A stretch of 64,000 nt of DNA from NCBI GenBank assembly GCA_964006375.1, contig OZ023267.1, positions 13,059,846-13,123,845 of the forward strand, read 5' to 3'. Shown here in pieces: positions 46,816 to 57,710 of the stretch. The DNA comes from Tillus elongatus (Eukaryota; Arthropoda; Insecta; Coleoptera; Cleridae). Every line of letters begins with the position of its first letter. Position 1 is the first letter of the stretch. The position numbers and the translations under genes are program-made. The notes under the pieces were generated by a model. The model was not told the origin of the DNA, did not search any database, and saw only the letters and a program-made list of their open reading frames with translations.

Positions 46816-46880
46816 GCCCAGATGGCTGAGAGGCGTCGCGCTTGCCTCGTAAGCAGGAGGTTACGCGATCGAATCCAGAT
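46816..46880 (+). repeat. tRNA-like sequence, CGT anticodon loop
   Basis: GCCCAGATGGCTGAGAGGCG resembles a tRNA 5' half. CTTGC-CTCGTAA-GCAGG is a good 5-bp anticodon stem with a 7-base loop (anticodon CGT, Thr-like), and GATCGAATCC approximates a B box. No 3' acceptor strand complements GCCCAGA and the T stem is poor, so I call a SINE head or tRNA pseudogene. Confidence 0.5.
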
Positions 46881-47029
46881 CTATAAATGTATGGTTTTTT
46901 TACATTTGGAGAAACAATAGAGCACAGATCTCATAGGTTTTGAACAAGATCTCATTTTTGTTTAAAACGCCTAAATAAGTTTGTCACCTTTGAGTATGAA
47001 ATTATAATTTTGTTATTGTTGATATTGAA

Positions 47030-47490
47030 AAAAACCAGTTTGATTAGGTTGACTAAAACGAAATCATACTGGCGATTAATAAGGAAAAGTAACTGCTACG
47101 TTTATAATTTGACAGATACTTTACTATAAATATGAATTAAGTTTCATTCTGGAAATCTTTTGTATAACTTTAATGAAGTTTGTAATACAAGTTTCTTTTA
47201 AAGAGACTTACACTGTCTACAGATATAGCTAACTTTAATTCTTTAGCTTCATAGAAAAGTGAGTTTTGCGAATTTTTCTCAAAAGGAGTTAGAAGCAAGA
47301 TTTTTTTGATAAGATATATCGATGGAAACACTTTCGAAAGGGTTCTTCAAATGTGCGCGTACTAGGACCTCTAAAATCGATCTTCAAGGACTGTATAAGT
47401 TTAAAGTATTAACTTTACTAATGTGCCGTATAACAATAGTGTGCAATTCTTATAAAAATTCGCTACTATAACGTACTTGTTGCGTCCCGA
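47030..47490 (-). repeat. X-related element, left direct copy
   Basis: CAGTTTGATTAGGTTGACTA, TTTATAATTTGACAGATACT and AAAGAGACTTACACTG are shared with 49012-49388. It ends with the X start in inverse (CGCTACTATAACGTACTTGT, TGCGTCCCGA). Confidence 0.6.
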
Positions 47491-47784
47491 TTTTTCTATA
47501 GTTATCCAAACAAATGGCAACATTGTTTTGTCAATTTATATCTTCATATTGCCCGACAACGATAGAAATACCAGTAATGTGGAAATAAGTTAGTCCGCTG
47601 GACCCATACCAACACGCTGGAATTTCCTTGTTCGGATGTGTCATGCAGGAACTACAATCTTGAATTTAACGTCAGTTAAAATCATTGGTTTTAAAAATCA
47701 AGCATTATTTCCAACAGACTTGTTAAATATATGATAGGATGTACCATTTATAACATACCTCAAAAAAGGAGGAGGTTCTATGTT

Positions 47785-48050
47785 CTGTATTTTTTATGTA
47801 TGTTCCCTGATATTTTCGTCAATTGTGGACCAATTAAAAAAAATCTTTTTTTGTTTGAAAGGGTATACTCCTGAGGTGATCTCATTTTCACCAAGTCAGG
47901 ATCTGATGATGGAATTTCAGGGAAATCAAAGGAAATCCTCAAAAATATTTTTTTATGTGTGTTCACCGATATATTCGTCAATTGTGGACCAATTTTAAAA
48001 GATATTTTTTAGTTTGAATGGATGGTCCCATTTTCACCAAGTCATTAAAA
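47785..48050 (+). repeat. tandem duplication, about 163-bp period
   Basis: TATTCGTCAATTGTGGACCA at 47970 repeats TTTTCGTCAATTGTGGACCA at 47812. CATTTTCACCAAGTCA also recurs. Confidence 0.7.
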
Positions 48051-48089
48051 CCTCTGCAAACGCAGTGTGGCTACTAAATTAAAGAAACA

Positions 48090-49010
48090 TGACATAATGA
48101 GCTTCGCGGATAACCAAAAATTAGTTTTAAAAATAGTAATTTACGTTACAAGTCCGGAAAATACTGTTTTTTGGACGAGCCGACAAAATTCTAGGACGAG
48201 CCGTAGGCGAGTCCTGGAAGTCTGCGAGTCCAAAAAAACTGTTTTCGGACGGGTTGCGTACACTATTTTTTCGGCAACCGTGTAGAATAACAAATCAATG
48301 AGACACATTTCTTTATTATATTTCTTTGTGGAACAAAATTTCGAACATTTTAATTCTTATTTGTATTAAATATTGAAATTCGAAGAGAAGATAGGTACTA
48401 ACAGAAACATTCTAATTCTTATTTATATTAATATTTATATTAAAATTCGAGCAATTGCTAATATTGAAAGGATTTAATTTGTTTGAAATGCTTGGTATAT
48501 TTAAATGCCTTTTGTAGTCAGAACAAGAAGGTAAAGTTTCCGTTTCATATTAATTGTTTTCATCTGATAATTTTTGAATGGTATTGGCAATTTTAATTTT
48601 CTTGTTAGTGATTTGTCTATATATCCTTCAGCGACATTGGTAGACTTCCAGCCACCGTGTCTCTTCAAATTTGTAATGTTTCCACAAGCAAATATTGTCG
48701 ATGAAGTTCGACGCATGCTATGGCTTGTGTAACTTTTAGGATGGGGTAAATTTAAAAATTCTGCAATTCTTAATCCGAGATTCCCAAAACTGTGGATACC
48801 AACGGGCTGAATCGAACATTTTCCTTTTTTGTAATTCATATTCAAAATGACAACAACGATGTGATTTTTCCCGGCCTAGTCCGGAAAGTACGTACTTCCC
48901 GGACTAGGGTACTTCCCGGACTAGGCCGGAGAAATGCTACTTTCTCAAAGAAAAAGCGTTCGGGAAGTGGGTACTTTCCGGACGGTTGCTGAAAAAACCT
49001 TTTTTGTTGT
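48090..49010 (-). mobile_element. Crypton-like region with a tyrosine recombinase fragment
   Basis: A recombinase fragment lies between two GC-richer blocks that share TCCGGA, GGACGAG/GGACTAG and TTTTTTC(A/G)GCAACCGT motifs: the left block 48145-48285 and the right block 48865-49000 (CCCGGACTAGG repeated). X-related direct repeats flank the whole on both sides. Exact ends cannot be fixed by eye. Confidence 0.5.
48501..48845 (-). pseudogene. tyrosine recombinase C-terminal domain (Crypton-like)
   Basis: This 114-codon frame holds the second half of a tyrosine recombinase active site. His42-x-x-Arg45 lies in SHSMRRTSSTIFACGNITNL, His63 and Trp66 in KRHGGWKST, and the putative nucleophile Tyr75 in VAEGYIDKS. 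The family breaks and rejoins DNA through a 3'-phosphotyrosine. The first catalytic Arg and the whole N-terminal domain are missing; upstream sequence changes abruptly near 48860. The HGGW...AEGYI pattern is what I know from Crypton-type recombinases of insects, rather than from phage integrases or DIRS elements. The subtype is a judgement. Confidence 0.68.
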
Positions 49011-49011
49011 T

Positions 49012-49388
49012 GTGTTTGCAAAAACTAGTTTGATTTGGTTGACTAAAACAAAACCAACCATACAATTAATAAGGAAAAATACCTGCCATATTTATAATTT
49101 GGCAGGTACATTCCCTTTGTCAATAATTTTTTTCTGGAAAACTTTGGTAACTAATGAAATTTGTAATTTTTTTAAAGAGACTTGCGGTACTTACGTATAT
49201 CTCTACCAAACTATAATTTTCTAGCTCCATAGAAAATAGAAATTTCCTTAAGTAATAGCTAACTGGGACCTCTAAAACCGATCTCCAAAGTCTAAATTTA
49301 AAGAATTAGTTTTAATAATATACCTTACTAATAATTTACAATTCTTATAAAAATGCTCTACCATAATGCACCTGCTGCGTCCCAAACT
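49012..49388 (-). repeat. X-related element, right direct copy
   Basis: Same order as 47030-47490, including CTAGTTTGATTTGGTTGACT and the X start in inverse (CTACCATAATGCACCTGCTG). Confidence 0.6.
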
Positions 49389-49471
49389 TTTTCGTATTAA
49401 TTTTAATCATTCCTAAAGGAAAAACAGACAAGGCTATACTTCCAGACTGTATTTATTGACAAAAGCCATTT

Positions 49472-49530
49472 TACGCGTTTCGGGTCATATAACCTAAGCT
49501 AAGCCATCTTCAGGGGCTTCCTCAAACATT
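49472..49530 (-). ncRNA. possible divergent hammerhead of PLE family 2
   Basis: On minus: CTGAAGA, an approximately 25-base insert with weak pairing (GGT...ACC), GAAAC, a minimal ACG/CGT helix III and a GTA triplet. AAGCC...GGCTT can pair as a distal helix I, but the bases next to the core do not pair. The order is right and the structure unproven. Confidence 0.35.
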
Positions 49531-50346
49531 ACAAAAGTGGTTGTGTCAGAAACAATGTTTCTGGTAGGTTGGCAAGTATCCCATGACACAAGCAGTTACA
49601 CAATTCTAAACAGTCTTACAAGCAAAGTCCACATAGAAAATGAAAGTCAAAGCTAACATACTCTATAACAGTTACATTTATAAAATCAAAGCTAAAAAGC
49701 TAAAAGCTGAAAAGTTAGAAACGTCCAAATGTCCAAAGCTCAGTCAAAGCACCTCCATACAGTAAAAACAACAATACAAAAGTGACAAAAAACGGGTCAG
49801 AGCCTGTGTAAGTTAGGCTTAAAGTGCACTGACACACTACAATCTAATGTCTTTAAACATATAGGTAGAGAAGCTGCTGAGGCAGGCTGCATAACCAGAG
49901 CAGAACTTTCAGAGAAAAACACTAAGTTCAACCTATGATACCTATAAAGAATAAAACCAAAATGGCTAAACATACTTACGTTCTGTTGTTTATAACAGGA
50001 ACTGAACTTTATAAGAAATCTATCGTAGGAGCTGCTTTCATCGACTGTCGTCTTTGTTTCCTTGCACTATATCGGTGAAGGCAGAATTTGAAGCGTCAAG
50101 ACCTCAAAATCACATCAATGGACACACGGCAATACAAATAAAAATTTCGTAATCGAAATAGAGGACAGTTAAAAGCCGAAAATCAGAATCGAATGGGAAG
50201 GGGGAGACGAATGAACTACAACTTTTAGCTAAAAATTACAAGTGACAGGACGAGTGACGTTAAAACCCGTTGGACCGTACCGAGAACCACAGAACAAGAA
50301 ACATTTCCGGGCTCCTTGACTCTACAGAATACTTTGGTTTTTCAAT

Positions 50347-50772
50347 CTAATTCAGGATATTTCTATAGATTGTCGGAAAGTTAATATCACTGGTATTTGA
50401 AGCATTTGGCACAGCGTTGTTGGAGTTGTAGGTGTATCTGTAGATTTCCATCTGCTCAAGGACGAACTGTTCAGTTCCAAAACTGGATGGGTGAAGGATT
50501 TTAACATTGTTTTCTTTATCAAACGCATGACTAGTTTTCCTGAGGTGGCAACCAAAAGCTGAAGTGACGTTATCAGCATTGTTTCTGCTTCTGAGATGTT
50601 CGGAAATTCTGGTGTTTAGAGCTCTCCCAGTTCTACCAATATAAACAGTGTTGCAATCAGGATCTCCACAGCTAAGGCAATAAACTCCTGGCTTCAGCAG
50701 GGGGGTGTCGTATTTATTGTGAACTAACATTTTATTCAGGGTGTTCTTCGAATGTAAGCGAATTTTATGCAA
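50347..50772 (-). pseudogene. GIY-YIG endonuclease of PLE family 2
   Basis: The 141-codon frame carries GVY at 29-31, paired cysteines CLSCGDPDC (32-40), VYIGRTGR (43-50), TRISEH with the catalytic Arg (54-59), and a C-terminal segment with EQFVLEQMEIY. This is the nicking endonuclease found at the C-terminus of PLE proteins. It is only distantly similar to the protein at 19245-20169 and so marks a second PLE lineage. The RT is missing upstream and the first codon has no special support. The frame is open to its natural stop. Confidence 0.83.
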
Positions 50773-50825
50773 TTTTTGGCTTTTGTCAGTAAATACAGTC
50801 TGGAAGTACAGCCTTGTTTGTTTTA

Positions 50826-51897
50826 CCTTAGGAGTATGTCTACCTCAGACGTTGTGACGTTCAGAAGTTATATATTTTAATTATTGACGTGTTAAAACCA
50901 TTTGTAAATGGACTTGTAGCAGAATAAAATATTGACTATTGAGCAGTCGAAATGTTGGGCTTAATCTTTGTTGCTGCTTTGAGCAAAGCGAAGAGAGCAA
51001 GTCCATTTACAGTTACATTCTTATTATTCTGGGCTGCTTGTTCGGGAACCGAAAAGTTATGGCACTGAAACACGATAAAAAGAAGTAATCATCGAAAAAC
51101 TCCACCGCTCTCTGAGCGGATGACATAGACATGTCCCTAAAAACAACATTTTGAGGTTTGATGACGTTCGAAAGCTACAGTGAAATGAAAGGAGCTGTTG
51201 GGAGACATGTTTGCGACGAGGAGGCGACATCGCCTTTATACTGTCATGGCGATGATGATGTCTCTAAATTTAACTTTGTAAGGTCAAGAAGGTCCTTCAA
51301 TTCACAACATCATAATTATTTAAAATTAGAAGGTATAAAAAATATGGTACACTTATAATCTCATTAAATTTTAATCCATTAATCTATTTTCGTGAAAATA
51401 GCATGTATGAATTTTTTATCACAATTCTTCATCTATGTTAACAATAGAATAATACATACATATGAGAGATGCTTTTATAGATATAAAATTAAGACTGTCT
51501 TCACTCCATTCATTTTCTGTTTATTTTTCTGTATGCATCATTCACTGTCACACATCAAACAAAATTTATGGGTTAATTTGAAATTGGGTTAACAGGTGAT
51601 GTGACCTTTTAGTCACTTGGAAACGCCAAATAGATTTTGTGTCATCCGGATAAGTATGTCTTATTGTTAATTCTTGGGTGTGTTAATTGGATTCGTTTCA
51701 GACCGCAAGTACAAACAATGATTCACATACTGTCATGTTCTTATTTATTTAAGAGTAAATGTCAGGGAATGTGAAAAAACATGAAATATGATTTGTGCAT
51801 TGTAAACAAGATCATAAACTTTTTGTAACATTAGATTAAGTCAATAGAGAATTATGTTTTTCTCAAGTTTGTACTTTGTTGCATATACAGGCTGGCT
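50826..51897. other. no recognised feature
   Basis: An 11-bp inverted pair AAATGGACTTG / CAAGTCCATTT lies about 80 bp apart at 50907-51008. Otherwise nothing. Confidence 0.45.
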
Positions 51898-53002
51898 CAA
51901 ATTCGAGCCTCATCATTGGGATCTCAGAAACCGTAAGAGATACAACGTCGGTCAAATTATGGCAGAGTTGCGTAATTTGATGCTCAGCAAAATGCAGTTT
52001 AGAAAATTAGAAAATTCCGAATACTTCCGGTGATAATCGAAAAAAAAACGAAAACTCATAAAATCTGTTTCTTTTTTTTTATGGCGTTATTTGAAAATAT
52101 ATAACAAAATGAATCACACTTCATTAAGGTCACTTTTCCTCTCCTACAAGATGGCATTTTCAAATTTGAAATTCGATGTTTCGTCTTTCAGAAACCATCA
52201 TCAACTCAAGTTTTTCAAATACGGCCCTGGATTTTTTATTTCATATATTGTTTCCCTTGGACTACTTAAAAACAATGCCTCGTCACTTTTTGGTTTTTAA
52301 ACGTTTTGATAACAATAAATGACATTTTCAGTATTTTTTAAAAATATTTAATGCTTTCTTAACTTGTAAAATGGACAAATTAAAAAACCTAAAGTAAATG
52401 CTCGAATAAGCCCCCTTGGACTTCTATGCATTTTCGCAGATTGTTCGTAACAGCCCGGTGGATTATTCTTCCTCTTGCTCGTAGAGTTGTGAATTCTAAC
52501 ACTAACTTTTGGCGCAAAATGTTTATATCATTCGGAAAAGTATCCTTGAATAAGCGATTTTTTAAGAATCCCCATAAAAAATAATCCAGCGGGGAGAAAT
52601 CAGGACTGCTAACAGGCCAGCGCACCACTCCTTGGTTTCCAATCCATTGATTGGGAAATGTTTCATTAAGAAACTCGGTTACTGCCCTTTCATTATGGGG
52701 TGGTGCACCATCCTGTTGCCACAGCTGCCGCAGCATATTCAACGGTTCATCTTCAAGCGCATCGAATATTTAATTATAGATTAAATTAAGATACCGTCCA
52801 GTATTTAAGTTTCCATCATAAATAATTGGCCCTAAGATTTTGGTTTGATACATTCCAACCCAAACATTGAATGATTTTCGTCCCTGTCTTCGAACTTGCC
52901 GATTTTGGTACGGATTTTCTACTGCATAATAATGCTCATTGTTTCTGTTAAAAAGGCCGCTTGTGGAAAAATTACATTCATCTGTCCAGATGATTTTCTC
53001 AG
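51898..53002 (-). pseudogene. DD41D transposon fragment, type 4
   Basis: The element end CAGGCTGGCTCAAATTCGAG lies at 51898 after TA. The transposase reads on minus from 53002 to the stop at 52389. It has IIWTDECNFSTSGLFNRNNE (first Asp, near 52980), WVGMYQ, an in-frame TAA near 52772, LWQQDGAPPHNERAVTEFL (second Asp) and SSPDFSPLDYFLWGFLKNRL (third acid). There are 41 residues between the last two acids. The C-terminus is CIEVQGGLFEHLL. The N-terminal HTH half is missing: at 53003 sequence switches to a Jockey fragment. Apart from that single stop the catalytic domain is open. Confidence 0.87.
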
Positions 53003-53292
53003 AATTTTATTCTGGACGATTTGAAGGGTCTTGATGTGTCTGTCGGCCGCGGTGGTTCATGCAGGTGAGGTCAAGGCTGGCCGGATTATGACTTTGCGCA
53101 TGAGCAGTTTCTTGTTCATGGACAGTTTGGAATTTCTGTTCAGAAATGGACAGAACTTCGAGATGAACATCGAAGCTTTCCGTCGGGCGTGTTGGACATG
53201 GGGGCGCCATGTTAAGCGTTTGTCGATAAAAACCCCGAGATATTTGACGGAATCTTGCAGGGAATTAGACTGTTGTCTAATGATACGTGTTC
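53003..53292 (-). pseudogene. Jockey-like LINE RT, C-terminal fragment
   Basis: The minus frame contains SVKYLGVFIDKRLTWRPHV and KFCPFLNRNSKLSMNKKLL, the post-catalytic RT region typical of Jockey-clade LINEs. The RT core and the 3' tail are absent. Both borders are abrupt joins to other TEs. Confidence 0.75.
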
Positions 53293-53765
53293 GTGAGGTG
53301 TGCTGGCACAACATATTTCGAATAATAAGCACGACATTGATAAAGAAAATCTGAAACTTATCAAAAATGCCAGACAGCCAGCCAAGCTAGATGCGTACGA
53401 AAGTATTTATATTTCTAGGGCAATAAAAAACAAGTGTTCCTTAAACCGAGCTCTGCCACTGGTTTGTAGTCCTCTGTTAGCGCTACAGATAAACATTTCG
53501 AAACCTGTCAGCTAAAGAGATAAAGGAAGTTCAAAAACCTCGTCTGGCAGAACACAGAACATTTGCCTGCGATTTAGTCTCTCTTTTGGTATCGTTCTTT
53601 ACCTAATATTCAGTATAAAAAGTGATGTTAGAAGTAAGTAGTTAGAATTGTTGATCCTCTGATGACGCTCACTTTATTAGTGAAACGATCGTCAGGTCTT
53701 TAAAAATATGTGTTGTGGTGATTTGGGTTCTCCAAGTGTACTTACCGTAGTTCACCACCCGAATT
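53293..53765 (+). mobile_element. PLE 3' fragment with endonuclease tail
   Basis: ISNNKHDIDKENLKLIKNAR and KLDAYESIYISR (frame from 53300) match residues 250-285 of the PLE protein at 19.2-20.2 kb at moderate divergence. After the stop come an untranslated region, the hammerhead, and the PLE outer end GTGTTGTGGTGATTTGGG...AGTGTACTT. Confidence 0.82.
53656..53696 (+). ncRNA. hammerhead ribozyme, PLE fragment
   Basis: Helix I CCT/AGG, core CTGATGA, GAAA, short helix III ACG/CGT and GTC are all present. Helix II is altered (GCTCAC...ATTAGT) and pairs only partly, so activity may be reduced. Confidence 0.65.
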
Positions 53766-55082
53766 CCTACATTTACTGCAACATTTTTTATGATAGTTAA
53801 ACGAACGTTACAAGGATTATTTAAATTGTTTATTACATTCATGTAATTAAATCTGATATTGTCTTGGGCAGAATTGTTTTAATTTAACAGCAGTTCTTTG
53901 TTAGAATCGAACCTATTATAAAACTCTTAAATATAGCAAACATAACACGTTTGTAAACGTGAGTTGTACGTGGAGGCTCCACCCAAAGAGTAAACGCGAG
54001 TAAGGTCACTAATGGTAATAATAATTGATTGTTTATTTCATCGGTAAACTTTTGTCTTCCTGCGGTTTCTTAAAACAGATGTCTTTAAGAAACAAGACCG
54101 ACCTTTCTAAATGATTCATTATCTGCAAAAGGAAACAAACTATTTGATGCAGTAGTGTTACACACATGTACGCTCAAAACATGAAAAAAAATATATAGTT
54201 TATGATCCTTGCAACTATTTTAGGAAATGAACGCCATATTGTGCAACGGCAGTCATATTTTCTATTGGCGATTAATTTGTTTGTCAAAATGAAATGATTA
54301 ATATCTCGTTCGGTCAAGGTTTAAATATAGTTTATTACGTATTTGACAGACAGTTATAAGTAGAACAAAACTGTCTTATATTTTAAGTTGTTGCAAATAT
54401 TTTTATTATATAATATTAATGTTGTATCCTTGTTTCAGGTAAGCGATCTAAAGAGAACTATCGAGTAAGTATGATATGCTTTTCTTGAGTCTATAAGTTA
54501 CCAAGTATCAAAAGTACTTATTGTAAGCTTTTTGATGAGAATCTTAATTTGGAAGCAATTTCACTTCCGTTTTCACTAGTAGAAGTCACTATATTCCAGA
54601 ATGTTTTTTTGTTTCCTCGGTGATGTTCAAAAAAGATGTTTTCTTTATTCAGTAAGCCTGCGCAAAAATTATGTGTATCAAGGTAAAAAATAATCACAAG
54701 AAGATATTATGGAGTAAACCACAGTGGCAGCTCCCAGGGAGGGCTTTAGAATCACCGAAATTAGGTCCGCGTTAGGTAACTAAACTCACTTCCCGACACC
54801 CTTGCTGCAGAAGGCGAAGAAAAGTTTCAAGTTATAGTCATCATCATCATTAAAATTTGTAAACTTTTAGCTTGTAAGCGATGTGATCTTATCGTCCGTC
54901 GAACCATGTCCAAGCAGTTCTTTTCATCTGACAAAATTAATTAATCATTCCTTATTGATACAAATAATTGCGTGCTTTTGGATTCACTGAAGCTTTGTGT
55001 AACTGTTTCGTTGTTCTTTTTTCGAACAGACTGCAATTTGTTTAATATAACAATTACATTCCATTTTATACCACTTTCGGTG
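53766..55082. other. no recognised feature
   Basis: Unassigned AT-rich sequence without repeats shared in the window. Confidence 0.5.
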
Positions 55083-55335
55083 TACCGTAAGGGTCTGTTT
55101 AAGGCCCTTGCTCTTCATGCTATTTATTAACGATATTGCAAATTATATTTGAGGATATAATCTTCTGTTCTTCGATCATATTTAAATCTTTTCTATGGTA
55201 CGTTCTTCTGAGAAATGCCTGGACTGCAGGGACGAATTCATGCTTTCTCTAGGTGGTGCTTATTAAAAAAAAATGCTAGTAAATGTACAGTTGTTTCAAA
55301 TTCATTGGAACTGTTATTTTCACTTACAATTGTTA
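55083..55335 (+). pseudogene. ancient LINE RT relic
   Basis: The remains of RT motif B and onward can be read across frames. GVP-stop-GSV-stop-GP occurs where both stops fit single C-to-T or T-to-A changes, then after a one-base shift LLFMLFINDIANY. Near 55270 KKNASKCTVVSNS is the conserved post-catalytic block. The YADD motif is not preserved. Much older than the other LINE copies. Confidence 0.6.
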
Positions 55336-57416
55336 TCTTGCCATCACTTATTCGATTAAAAACTGCCAAATTCATTTTATTTTTCTTCTTAAAGCATGCC
55401 TTCCAGCATTACCGGAAAACTGATGTAAAGACTTTTGATTGTAATCAATTCTTCTCTTTGTCCGTTCGTCTCGTGACTTGTTTGTTGATTATTATGTCCA
55501 CCTTTGAGATTCTGATGATTTTTTTTTGATAACCTCAAGCTTATTGACAATTCAGCCATTCAAGATCTAGACATTCATTTTGTAAAGAAGAAATTAGAAA
55601 TACCTAATCTGTAGACGTTTGTAAATGTTTTGATGGGTATTTTCCAGGTATTTTAATGCACATTTCCTCGATATGAAAAGGATTGTCTTTTTTGCGTTGA
55701 AATATGAATGTGTTAGTGTATTTTAACGAACAATTCGAATAATTTATATTTTTCCAATTTGATTTTGTTACTTTTCATTTTGTAAAGAATGAAATTGTTG
55801 CCTGAGAAGAAAATGAACTTGATTAAATGCAGCGTTGATTAAACTGTGAGTCTAGTTTGTCAATAGGTTATAAACAAAAATAACGGAGTACGACACAAAA
55901 TGTATCCCTACAGGACACCTACATCGAATTAAACTTTTATAAGATTTCAGTATTTATGGTTGGTTAAAAGCTTTATAAACACGTTTTCTTGATAATTCAA
56001 AGCCTACTTTAAACGAAAAAGTAAGATTTTCAAAGGTATCAATGTGTTCGGGAAGATCTTGTTGTTGTGGCTGGTTTTATTTAGTAAAACCACTGCAAAC
56101 CAAATACTTTAGGAGGTTTTCGTTATTATTTTACGCGTAGGTGTATTAAATATACCTTTTTGTATCCATTTATTGGTGACTAGATTCATGTTCTTGCTAC
56201 CGAAGCTAAAACCTAGTTTGTTTTAGATATATCTTCATTGGTAAAGTATATGCATTTGCATACCTGCTTCATTGGCGAAAGACTTGCCGCAAATGCAGAT
56301 TTCCATCGCGAGCTAATGGTCTCGCTTAGAGTGAAAGTAGTTTTGGTGGACGGAAACGAAACTGTCCACCTTTTTAACCGAACGGGCGGAACCTCACTAC
56401 CTTTGTTTGAAAGACCCACTGGAAACAGTGGATTGTCACAGTCTGTTTGCAATAAAAATAACTAAGTTGTTATGGCTCCTTTTTCACGTACTGCTCTCAA
56501 GCGACTCAGAAAAACGCTATGTCCCTTCGCCTGAACTGCAGTTCTTACAGCCAGAACAAAAAAAGATAAGCGCTGCACACCCTGATCTCACTTTCCTTTC
56601 AACACATTAGTCATGGGACCACTCATGGAACCTTTTAAGCAGTTTTGTTACTATCCGTAATACACATTTTGGTCCTTCGAGTATTATTATGAATTAGTGT
56701 TATACTAGACACATGTATTTCGCTCAGTACCACAGCGTAATCATTAGGTCTTATTATGCCGTGTCAGTACCTTGGTTATTCCACCAGGTTTACACACTTT
56801 AATAATTTTTTGGTTTTCTCAAATATGTTTTTGTAACATTTTTCGCACGTGCACGACTTAGGCTAATTAGTTTTAGGCATGTAATATATCAAATTAAGGT
56901 TTTGGTATTCAAAGATTTAATGGAAAATCCGGTAAGTAAAGCTGAACCCGTATACTAATAACGTGTAGTTTTCCATTTTATAAAATTTGTTCTGTGTGAA
57001 AACTACTTAAGCTCGATCTGAAACTACAAAACAGTGTAAGTGTATTAGGGGCCTGGACACGCTTTCGTTGGCAAGTCTCTCTGTCTTATCGTTCCCTGTA
57101 TGTCGTCCTGCGCGGTATGCGCTTTATCGTTGATTAGCTACTACAGATCATGGGACCAGTATTCCGTTTCTGATTGGCGGAAATTTCGCGCTCTCCGGCA
57201 CAGGTAGTTAATAGCATCTGATACCTCGTCTCTTTAGCAAACACCAGTCGTTTGCGTAATCTAGGCATTTTTAAATATGATTATCGGTGTTTAACTGACA
57301 ATACATAAATTACCTTGTTTACGTTCTCGAAATAAGCGAGTTTGTGCCTGCGAAAATAGTTTGTTTCTTGTCAATAATATTATTTATTTTAAACGCACTT
57401 TATCTCTGCTATACAT
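55336..57416. other. no recognised feature
   Basis: Unassigned. ATACCTTTTTGTATCCATTT at 56151 recurs (one mismatch) at 59139, so part of this may be an old repeat. Open frames at 56213-56610 have no domain I recognise. Confidence 0.4.
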
Positions 57417-57588
57417 ACTACGAGGGCGTGTCAATAAGTCCGTGACTTTTAGAATATCCCGCCTCTTCACAGGAAGGGCTCCGTTGCTCCTGTCAACAAG
57501 CATCTGTCAGTTGACTCCTGTCAAATTTTTAACAAGCTGCGTCATTTAGTTTGTGTTAGATAGCCATTGAAAGCAGACAACCTCTTGA
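57417..57588 (+). repeat. mariner left-end fragment
   Basis: CGAGGGCGTGTCAATAAGTC and the next 170 bp (GTCAACAAGCATCTGTCAGT, GTGTTAGATAGCCATTGAAA) match the 5' untranslated part of the element at 57711, then stop. A solo left end lies 290 bp upstream of the larger copy. Confidence 0.85.
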
Positions 57589-57710
57589 TAACTAACGTGA
57601 ATGTTGATTTATTCTGAAGGAAATGTGGGTGTGTAGGAAACACTATAATGTGTAGGTCAACAATAGCGATTTTTCAGAGCAGCGTTGTTCTCAATAGCAT
57701 ATTTGTGCTA

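Larger units (their letters stand above)
49428..50825 (-). mobile_element. PLE family 2, truncated, with 45-bp inverted ends
   Basis: ACAAGGCTATACTTCCAGAC...GACAAAAGCCA (49430-49474) is matched by its inverse at about 50780-50820 with about three mismatches. The GIY-YIG frame lies next to the right end. Read on minus, the left end also carries CTGAAGATGG...CCCGAAACGCG, a motif like PLE ribozyme cores. The RT domain is absent. Confidence 0.65.

Noticed and set aside
46816..46880. Functional tRNA-Thr(CGT)
   Set aside because: The anticodon arm is good but the acceptor and T stems do not pair.
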